64,000 bases of DNA from Asterias rubens. Taxonomy: Eukaryota > Echinodermata > Asteroidea > Forcipulatida > Asteriidae. The notes under the pieces were generated by a model. The model was given only the letters and a program-made list of their open reading frames with translations, was not told the origin of the DNA and ran no database searches. Made by a program: the position numbers and the translations under genes. The DNA lies in the NCBI RefSeq assembly GCF_902459465.1, contig NC_047063.1, forward strand, positions 4,588,001 through 4,652,000. The letters are read 5' to 3'. Position 1 is the stretch's first letter; the number at the start of each line of letters is the position of its first letter. Below, in pieces: positions 55,210-64,000 of this stretch.

Positions 55210-56931
55210 CTGGTGACATACAGGTTGGAGATGGATTAGAAAAGTCTCAAAAATGTTGGCCAGAATCCCCTGTTGTTAATCATACTCTGGTTGTATCATG
55301 GTATGACACTTGTCCACCAACTTCGTATAATATTTCTAGTGTTTATAGTACCAATGTATATTTGGTTTGCGGTAACACCATGTGTGTATCTACTTGCCAG
55401 GTAGAGTTTGTTCTCAGAGAACTGTCTTGCTTTATGAGGGGTTTCTAGTGTTGATACTTTTAAGATAAGTTTGTAACTGGCCTGATAAACTTGGCTTGTC
55501 TGTAATTATAAAGTTGGTTTGTGGAAACACCATTTACTTGCAGGTAGAGTTGTTTTTTTAGGGAACTTTCTTGCTATATTCTACTACCGCGGAGTTGATT
55601 TTTCGGTTTTTTTTCCGGGAGAATTCTTAGTTCTGAAAAAACTGTCCTGATTGTTAACTACTACATTGGCGGAAGGTAGAACATCGGCTGGGCTTAATAC
55701 TTTGGATAATAATCGTTTTTTTTTAAACTGCACTACAACGGAGTTAATTCTTAATTGGTCTCTATCTGTAATTGTTCTTGTCTGATTTTCCTTTACTGTG
55801 TGAGGATTCCCTCTCGTGATGCGTTTTGAGCACCTTAGTCAGGTGGAATTTGGCGCTTTACAAATGTTTTATACTATTATCATTGCCATGCCATCTGTGA
55901 ATGTGTACATTGACTATAAACATAATTTGGCATTTCACGAGAGGAATTGAACTATACTTATATCTTGGATTTAAACGTCGTACAACAAGCTCCACATAGA
56001 AGTCAAGTAATGTAAAGACAACAACTAAATAGTACAAAATATTCCATTGGACTTCATATCAATTTTTTGACCCAAATCGTGCATGGCCATTTGCATAAAA
56101 AGTAAGACTTTGCGGTTTTTCCTAATAGATACCTGTCTTTAATCTTCTCACAAAGGCTAAATCCGAAACCTTAAAGAACCACACCCTCATAGATGACACT
56201 TACAAACATGTAGTTCAACCGACCAAACTCACATTTTATCCCGTTTTAAGAAGGAATCGTTATTTTTTGGTGATCGAAGATTATCCAGACAGAGCATTGA
56301 ATGGTGAACATTTTAGGACTTTTCTCATTTTGTTATTCCTCTCGTTTCCTGTTATATTTTCCATCTGAACGAAATCCTGTCCTTGAATTTGAGAACTCTG
56401 AAGTCAAAGAAAGATCCACGTTTCAAAATCAGACCAGTCGATCTACCCACTTAGGGGGAGTTAGCATCCGGGCGCGTCATACGAAAAGGTCTTTCAATTT
56501 CACGTGGCATTGATTCTGATTTTCGTTACAATTTGAAGCTGTACTCTTTCTTTCACGAAGAAGTCCACACACTTTCTCTTTAATGCTTAAATATGTTTTC
56601 TTATTATTAACCAAGCATGGCTGTATTGACTGTACTTTGCAGGCACACATTGCGTGCAGTCCTCCGTGATAAATGATGACCCATTCTTAAAATACCCCCG
56701 CCATAATGACTTTCTTAAATAAATAGGCATCAAACATTGCGCCCGTCTGCACTATTAGGGATAATAATAAACACCATAATGCAAGCATTATTTGCTCACA
56801 GAAGAGTGATTGTGCAGTTGTGCGCTAACTGATTGCTCATTTTCGGTCTGACAATGGTTGGGCTGCGTGGTGTGGCTGGCGAAGTTAATTTGCTTATTTT
56901 CACAAAACTGAATGATTAATACATACGGCCG

Positions 56932-57315
56932 TTAAAGACACTGGACACCATTGGTAATTGACAAATACAAGTCTTCTCACTTGGTGTATCTCAACATATG
57001 CATAAAATAACAAACCTGTGAAAATTTGAGCTCAATTGGTCGTCGAAGTTGCGAGATAATAATGAAAGAAGAAACACCCTTGTCACACGAAGTTGTGTGC
57101 TTTCAGATACTTGATTTCGAGACCTCAGGTTCTAAACTTGAGGTCTCGAAATCATATTCGTGGAAAATTACTTCTTTCTCGAAAACTACGTCACTTCAGA
57201 GGGAGCCGTTTCTCACAATGTGTTATACTATCAACCTCTCCCCATTACTCGTTACCAAGTAAGGTTTGATGCTAATAATTATTTTGAGTAATTACCAATA
57301 TATCCACTGCCTTAA
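56932..57315 (+). mobile_element. TTAA-flanked MITE in mGluR intron
   Basis: TTAA at both ends (56932-56935, 57312-57315), termini AGACACTGGACACCATTGG and ccaatatatccactgcc. Central palindrome cgagacctcaggttctaaacttgaggtctcg is almost perfect. Lies in the 4.1-kb intron. Confidence 0.85.
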
Positions 57316-57853
57316 AAAGCTGCACTGCTTCAAACACGATGCACCATTGGCTTTTATTTTAGTAAATTTATACTTGAACCTTTCATTGAAGCTACACTTC
57401 GTTGCAAGATAAGATTACATTTTTTTATCGCTTAGTTTTGCGAGAGAGACACAGAGAGAAATCCCCTTTATAAAACACACAGACAAACAACAACATAACA
57501 ACAACAGCATCGACAATGACAACAACAAAAAACAACTAAACAAACAAAAACATATACCGTATAAAACACTCCTAAACAGACCGTAAAACAAAAAATATAG
57601 CCCCCAAAAGACTTCTGCTAGATGTTCGTTCATCACATAGGTTCGTTAATGTGTTTTGAAAAAGATAACCATTAGAGATTTCTTTTGCCCCATTATTGTT
57701 CACAAATGACCATCACAGACTGAAACCCAGCATGTTGTAGTACATTTTTAAACCTAACTTCAGATTTAAATGATTCCCATACCAAAATGTATATAGTCCC
57801 AATTGTGTACCCCAATGTAGACCACACCCGAATCAAGGTACATAGGTACATAT

Positions 57854-58075
57854 AGTTTGGAAACATTTGGAAACGGGCGTTATTCAGTAAATAAAAACAA
57901 AGACAAATATATAACCTTTACTATTTGTATGGCGCCCATAGGCCTCAAAGCGCTTCACATTATGTACAGAGTTTGGAATATTTGAAAACGGGCGACATTC
58001 AGTAAATAAAAAAATAAAAAATTATACCTTTAATATTTGTATGGCGCCCAATTGGCCTCAAAGCGCATCACAAAA
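57854..58075. repeat. Two-unit tandem duplication, about 115-bp period
   Basis: Two units share ggaaacgggcg/gaaaacgggcg, attcagtaaataaaa, atatttgtatggcgccca and ggcctcaaagcgc. The last blocks resemble the common 3' tail of animal short retroelements. Inside the 4.1-kb mGluR intron. Confidence 0.6.
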
Positions 58076-59299
58076 ATGCAAAATTCAGCAACTACATTAC
58101 AGATAGAAAACACCCATAACATTTTACAATAACACATAAAGCAAAATACAATACAGTTGGAGATTCGACTACATTTAGTGGCCGCCCACACAGCTATGGT
58201 GCTTAATTAGATGCTTTTTGCTCTGTCGAAAACACCCGACATATATAACAGCAGCGAAATACTTACTGTTTACGACAGCCATGAAGCTGAGTTTATGGAG
58301 AAATACCGCCATTCGTTTAGTCACCTTCCCATTACGACCATGATTAACAACGCCTCCATTTCGCACCATGCGCCACCACAACCGTGAAATTGTCCCTTTA
58401 TTACACCCATTATTAGAACAGCATAGTCAATTTGCTCTATTAATAGAGTTAAAATTGATACAATGTAGAACAGAAAATAGGTCAAAAATACTGCGCACAG
58501 GGTCCAATTTAACATAACAGTTATAAACCCAAGAATTACACAGCACGGCCATTTGCATTTGATTGGCGCCTCTGTGGCTCAGAAATTGCACACTAAATGA
58601 CATGGTTGCCAGTTATTGCTGTGATTGAGAACCGCGCTTAGCAGTAAATGGACTGCCAGCCGGAATATCCAGCTATGTATAATGGTTCACTGAATGGTTT
58701 TCAGCCATCGCGTCTGTATCAAGAAAGAGCTCTATAGGTCGCAAAGGCTGGAAATATATAAGTTAGTGTTTGCCTATGGTTACGTGACAATTGGCCTGGA
58801 CGCATTTTTTCCTGTACATCTAATTACCACCCTCAACAATTTTCCTGATGTTATTTTCAAGGATTTCATTTTTTAGTCGATTTAGAACTGAAAGAAAAAA
58901 TCCCCATTGAAAAGCACTACGACAGTGGCAATTTTGATGCGTCCTGAACGAAAAGATCATGCACGGAAGCGGGGAATGAACTAAACGAGCAGTTTACTAC
59001 AGCAGCAACCATTGCCAAAAGGAAACCATAAATCACAATCATCAAAACGCTCCATCCAACAGTTATGTTTTTGTTTTGTTTTGCTGTATTGACCATTTGC
59101 CAGTCTCAAACCCTACAGGTCTTTTCGAAATTCTGGTTTCGTCATCGGCTCCGCGCTTAGGTTTCCGTAGACTATATCAGACAATACGCTATAATTTATA
59201 CACTTCTGGCATTTGGGGTTGCAGAAAGGCGAACGAAGCATAAACTTAACGAAACCAAAACCGACGCCAGATTTTCGAGAAAAAATACACAACACGTAC

Positions 59300-59440
59300 C
59301 AGTGCAAAGTTTATTCTTGTTCGGCCCCTCTATTTTAGTCTCATCAAAGACGCAATGAAATGTCCTCTCCCAGAACTCTCGGAACCAGACTTCACTGGAG
59401 CCGTTCGAAGGTGTCAGCGAAGTGAAGTATTCATCGAAAC
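59300..59440 (-). CDS. mGluR exon: lobe 2 middle part
   Basis: This 141-bp exon is phase 1 at both ends, with acceptor tttgtag and donor CTG/GTACGT. It encodes GFDEYFTSLTPSNGSSEV, then WFREFWERTFHCVFDE and the variable loop ending in KLCTG. The WF-x-EFWE-x-x-F-x-C block is a hallmark of the mGluR ligand-binding domain. The intron to the upstream exon is 1833 bp (59441-61273) and contains a 150-bp perfect palindromic element. The intron to the downstream exon is about 4.1 kb and contains one full MITE. The reading frame is preserved across both junctions. Confidence 0.87.
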
Positions 59441-59704
59441 CTACAAATGGACATTCCAAAAATTATAAACAAATTATAATTACATATTCGTGAGTATAAT
59501 TCACTACAAATAAATCAAGATTACTTTTTAGTAAAAAAATGTTTTAACCAAAACCAAATAATAATACCATGCCTTGTCTTCTCATCCAGTTCCGATCGCC
59601 GTGGGTCTTAGAGAACTCTGCGGTCTTTACAAAGATTACGGTTCCAAAAGTTCTCCACAAAAACGCCAGTCAATTTTGAGCTATTGGCGCCCAAACACTT
59701 CACC

Positions 59705-59854
59705 GGGTGCGTTCGTTTAGCTTCCCTGGGTCGACCCCGGTGAGTGGCGGTTTTTTTCCAGGACGAACGTGGGTTATTATCTGCACACGTTCGTCCTGGA
59801 AAAGAAAAACGCTACACACCGGGGTTGACCCAGGGAAGCTAAACGAACGCACCC
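59705..59854. mobile_element. 150-bp palindromic element in mGluR intron
   Basis: Same length and sequence plan as the copy at 18208-18357, with a few mismatches between the arms (ggtgagtggcgg against cgctacacacc). Inserted in the 1.8-kb intron between the first two mGluR exons seen here. Confidence 0.85.
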
Positions 59855-61273
59855 ACTGTTGGGCGCATGGCCATTTTAAACATTGCGCCGTATGGCCTAC
59901 CAAAACACCAGCTAAACTATAAGGTCACATATGCAATTTGCGACTTTGCGACTGTCTTCCTGCTCATTGTAACTAAGTAAGTTTTTTAAGGGAAGTATTT
60001 TCTGCTGAAGCAGCTTTATAATGTTTGGCCTTAAAAAAACGTCTTGCAGACTCAAATCACGTAAAGAATAGTTATGGGGAAGTGAATATTAAGTGTGTTT
60101 TCATGTCTTCAAACAAAAAAGAAGAAGAAAAAAAACCCCGATGATGCAAATTAGATTTATATTAAAAGGATTTATTAAAAAAATGCAAAAAACAGTTTCC
60201 AATGTTGTTTCACACTGAAACCTTTTTGTCTGGGTCGTCTCTCTAATTGTTTTCTTGTTCGATATTCAAGACGTCTATTTCCAGCAGCCCTGAAACTCGT
60301 TGCTTCTTCGTGTGTTGTTGTTTTGATAGTGGTCTGCCCATGGAGGGTGTGCCTGTTATTTAAAAATGGCTTGTCGGCTTTCTTTCCATCTTTGTGTGTT
60401 TGGCCGGTTTCTTTAATTTCTTATAGATGTAGGTGTATCCTACATTTGATATAAGTACTAGTTTATCTACTTCCATTTGTGGCAACATGCCAAATTGCTA
60501 GATTGTAAAAGGATAATATATTTTTTTAATGAGTCTGAAGATACATGTACAACACTAACATAATACAAACAGCTTGGTAGCCTTACGTACAAAGGCATGC
60601 ATATTGTAATTAGAAAAATGCCTCTCATATACATTTATCTTTTTAAAGTCTTCGCTCATCGTACTTTCAAATTTATCTCACAGTTTCACTTACTTATTAC
60701 CTCTTTTTCTGTTTATAAAATTGAAAATGAAAAGTAAAAATTCACACCGATTCACACCGTCTTGTCGAGAACACAATTTTTCACAAATATGTTGCATTCG
60801 ACTACCGGACAAACCTTCTCCTTTGTCGCCCCTAAATTTTTGATTAGTCTCCCCCATCTCTGCGCTCTGCTGATTCACTTCATATTTTCAAAGAAGCATC
60901 TTATCTGAAATCACACCTGTTCCCACATTGATTGTTTGGTTGTTTATGATTTTATTTTGAAATTTTGTAGCATCGTTGCCAATGTTTCCTTTGCTGTATA
61001 TCATCACAAACCGCTGTGATCTTGATGAAATGGTGGTATATAAAAACATGTTTGTATATACCTTTATAATGGTCTGGCCATATTGATTTTACTCCATTCC
61101 AACTCGGTGTAACCAAACTGAGGCTGGACTAAATAATAGTCTGGTGCCATGCCCAATGAGGGTTAGCATTCATTACTGTTATTGGAAACAGTGAACATGA
61201 CCAAGATTGTGACAGTGTGATAAAGGTATATTGTGTTGTTTTGACAGTACTGTATTGTCCCTTTTACGATTAC

Positions 61274-61567
61274 CTTTGTCCGGTATTCGGGCCGGTAGTA
61301 GTGTGATGGCTCCCTCGGCCACAGTCTCCTGCCCCTCCACGGGGTTGGGCTTAGTTCCCCAGTCATCACTGCCGATCCATATGAAGTGATCGCTTCGGTT
61401 CGCCCTCCTGACGGCCGCGAACAGCGACCTCATGTCCGTCTCCGACGCAAAGGTCACCACGCCACGTGCGTGCTCGGTGTTCAAAAGGTAAACCACCAGT
61501 TTGTCGAAGAATTCCTTGTTGGCGTCACGTGGTATGACTTCAGAGGGCGCCAAACACAGGCCTGTGT
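61274..61567 (-). CDS. mGluR exon: ligand-binding lobe 2, first part
   Basis: This is the most 5' exon of a metabotropic glutamate receptor gene that I can see; earlier exons lie beyond the window. The exon is 294 bp and phase 1 at both ends, with acceptor ...ctccaacag and donor AAAG/GTAATC. It encodes TGLCLAPSEVIPRDANKEFF..., the ARGVVTFA strand, the RRANRSDHFIWIGSDDWG segment and VAEGAITLLPARIPDKG. The Asp in GSDDWG corresponds to the Asp that contacts the ligand's amino group in mammalian mGluRs (Asp318 in mGluR1, Asp312 in mGluR4), so the pocket looks intact here. Splicing to the next exon joins DKG to FDEYF, exactly as in the family. Confidence 0.88.
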
Positions 61568-62734
61568 CTGTTGGAGCAAATTATAATTTGAAGGTTAATT
61601 CTAAATGATAACTTTGATGATTGGTTAAGACATGCAACTGCTTACTCCACATAACTATTGCACCTCTGGGACATATCGTATACTTATGGACATGCATGTA
61701 CATCAAAGAGCTGCTTTTTAGCAGAAAACAATGCTTAACAATATTGTCTGCAAAGCAGACGTGATGCAGACGTGAGCAGGATACCACTTACAAATTATAC
61801 ATCTGTCATGTTAGTTTGGCTGGTAACATTTTTTTTTGTTAAGCATAATTTTGTTTTGCTTAGACACTTTTTGGGTAAGCAGCTCTATGAATCTGGGCCC
61901 TGTATACGTCAATTAACTAATTCAACTCTGGAAATACTTATCAGGGACTGCTGTATTTATTATCTTAGGATAAAAAATACACCAACATCAACTGCGTATT
62001 TTTTTAATCTATTATGATATTGATATGAATATTGGATTCTTTGAGGCTCAAATTATCAAGAATGTAATCGGCCAAGTGTATTTCTCGGGACATGCATCTG
62101 CATACGTCATATAAATAATTAAACTCTGGAAAATATCGTATACTAATAATCGGGTGGACTGCTCTATTTCTCCAAATCTAAAAACATATAAGCTATAAAT
62201 CTATTATGATATCGATATGATTATCGGTCACTCTCAGGCTCAAAGTATCAATGTAATCTGCTATAAGAGGTTTAAATTCCGAGCCAATTAAAGGCGTCCG
62301 ACCGTCCAAAAGGTGGATTGGTATACGATCACCAATCGGCCTTGGGCTGGTAATCAGCAACTGCGTCGCCGGTCAGCGCGGCGTTTTTTCCCGGGCGCAC
62401 ATCATCGTCTGAAGCTCCGGCCATCATTAATAACAGTGATTGGGTCCTACGTCAGTCAGATGTATATTTGGAATCAGAGCCAATGATCGGATTCCAACCA
62501 TGGGGTTGTGGTGGTGTTTGCGTGTGTTTGTCGTGTGCGATTGGATTTTTTGATTAGTTCGTTCTATCCGTATTAACGTCGTCGCTGTACGCTGCACATA
62601 ATTTGTCTTGATTTGTACAAGGAAGGAGATATTTCAGTTTCGTGTAAATTAGACAAAATGGCAAGAGGATGTAATGAATGAACGCTGCTTGCATAATGAC
62701 GTAATTCGGCAGTTAGTACACTATTCTCCATAAG

Positions 62735-62845
62735 ACGATCTGAGCATACTGATCGAAACGTCGATTTTGAAACCTATACGGTTCTTTACAAAACCACCCC
62801 AACTCATTTAGAGATTATCGTTGCATGGTGTTACCGCAAACCTTA
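62735..62845 (+). mobile_element. Half copy of the ACGTTTCGATC palindrome
   Basis: Contains gacgatctgagcatactg, atcgaaacgtcgattttgaa and ggtgttaccgcaaacctt. Same arm as at 49.8 kb, in opposite orientation. Confidence 0.65.
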
Positions 62846-63176
62846 CTTTATCGTTTTTCCACCGTGCAAAGTTTATAAGTTTGTTAGACAGTGAGCGTAA
62901 ATTCGCAATCTTATTCTTACAAAAATAAGGTTGACCGGCCACAATACCATGTCACCATGCAAATTGTGACTGGTATCCTGCTCATTGGTGCTTAGCAGAC
63001 AACATTGATAAGCAATGTTTTCAGCTTTTAATAAGCAGGTCTCTGAAATTGAGTCAATGATGTAAGCTTTCACAGTATCTACAAACGCGGTCAGGGTGCC
63101 GCTTCATCCTACAACGAGCATCATATCCATATTTCAACTCATTCTGTAATTATGTTTAATGGAGAATGTAATTGGA

Positions 63177-63212
63177 GAAGAAGAAGAAGAAGAAGACGAA
63201 GAAGAAGAAGCT
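63177..63212 (+). repeat. (GAA)n microsatellite
   Basis: About eleven GAA units with one GAC. Beyond the first mGluR exon seen; intron or intergenic. Confidence 0.85.
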
Positions 63213-63912
63213 TGTGAATTAATTCCATATGCCCCCCCTCCCCAGTGGGCAATCATTAATGCACGCTGAAGGACTTTGGAAAAAGCTTAAATGGGCTTTC
63301 GAATGCACAATGAATGAGGTTGGAGTGTGGTGTAAGTGGATACGTACATGAATGTATTTAAACCGGACGTGAGGGGAACTCTTTATGTTTAACTCTGCCG
63401 AATGAAGAATAGAACACGTTTGGCTTCATTAAAGGAATGACAAGCCAAGGAAGTGTATTTGATAATTATGTCAGGACATACCTCTAACTGGTATGGTTTC
63501 TAGTCAAGATAAATGTCAACCCTAAATGTCAGAACCGGTGCTTTTAGAAATCATTATACTCTTTTGGCCTTGCAATAATTTGTTAATCGCCTGACGACGT
63601 TTCGATCTGTAGCACAGTCTTCCTCAGATGCTGTCATATTATTTTGGAAAAGGACCGGGGATAGGGTCGCAACATTAAGGACATAAGGATGTTTTTGCAA
63701 CTAAACAATCTAGGCCATTTTTGGAGAGCTAAGTTTGTGTATAATCTCTTTTCACTTTAGAGGAGCGTGGTTGGTAAAACATACTTTGGTTGACGTGTTT
63801 ACCGTCTTTAAGTAAATTACATGGTGCTTGAGTCTGGCGTATAGTTGGTCACGGCTTCTTGTATGCTGATGAGGTACTTGGGCATTGCATTACTAGCGGA
63901 AGTGCATTTTTG

Positions 63913-64000
63913 TTAAAGGCAGTGGACACTATTGGTAATTACTCAAAATAATTATTAGCATAAAACCTTTCTTGGTGACGAGTAGTGGGGGAGAGGTTGA
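63913..64000 (-). mobile_element. TTAA MITE cut by the window edge
   Basis: TTAA/AGGCAGTGGACACTATTGG, then the TACTCAAAATAATTATT block and 'gggagaggttga' at the last base. The rest lies outside. Confidence 0.8.

Larger units (their letters stand above)
61568..63912. other. mGluR upstream intron or 5' region
   Basis: No exon of the N-terminal ligand-binding lobe is recognisable here, so the intron upstream of the exon ending at 61567 runs at least to the window edge unless a small exon was missed. Contains dispersed repeats at 61745-61870, 62735-62845 and 62955-63030. Confidence 0.5.

Noticed and set aside
57026-57262. Recurring peptide with RRSCEIIMKE and TPLSHEVVCFQ in many places
   Set aside because: The same peptide appears at about eight positions because it is the translation of the TTAA MITE interior. 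Copies are riddled with stops and shifts, and the element has no transposase.

Overview
This is a eukaryotic, animal-type window. It is AT-rich, gene-poor and full of short repeats, with spliced genes, intronless GPCR genes and many small inverted-repeat DNA transposons. The protein content fits a marine deuterostome invertebrate, most likely an echinoderm: a metabotropic glutamate receptor with phase-1 introns, a cluster of intronless, rapidly evolving class A GPCRs, and a leucine-rich-repeat/Ig neuronal-type receptor. The echinoderm call is inference; no mitochondrial, ribosomal or other marker is present to prove it.

Layout. 1-12.0 kb: no gene that I can support; repeats, poly-G tracts and several copies of a TTAA-flanked MITE. 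12.0-14.3 kb (+): one large coding exon for a 754-residue LRR-Ig single-pass membrane protein. 14.3-25.3 kb: no gene; palindromic elements, MITEs and, from about 23.3 to 24.6 kb, a decayed tandem repeat. 25.4-26.6 kb (-): intronless class A GPCR (copy 1). 26.6-35.7 kb: no gene; a 190-bp tandem duplication, a 1.84-kb direct duplication and a 130-bp minisatellite. 35.7-39.2 kb: two closely related GPCR paralogues arranged head to head (copy 2 on -, lacking the family N-terminus; copy 3 on +, with a short third intracellular loop). 39.2-51.1 kb: no gene; repeats and MITEs. 51.1-61.6 kb (-): the last five coding exons of a metabotropic glutamate receptor, covering the second ligand-binding lobe, cysteine-rich domain, seven-helix domain and tail. 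Its 5' exons lie beyond the right edge. 61.6-64 kb: intron or upstream sequence with repeats.

How the pieces relate. The three class A GPCRs form one local family. A short stretch over TM1-TM2 is almost identical between copy 1 and the other two while the rest is clearly divergent, which suggests gene conversion. Copies 2 and 3 differ by an exact 237-bp in-frame deletion and by several coding changes. The mGluR gene is shaped by repeats: one MITE ends 22 bases from a splice acceptor, and the last 24 codons are encoded inside a 110-bp minisatellite.

The dominant repeat is a non-autonomous element of about 240-400 bp, seen more than 20 times, flanked by TTAA and with inverted termini. It exists in several subfamilies in which both termini and the central hairpin change together. 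No CRISPR array, rRNA, tRNA gene or transposase gene was found. I did not find a convincing new biological system; the most distinctive items are the GPCR cluster and the repeat-gene interactions in the mGluR locus.
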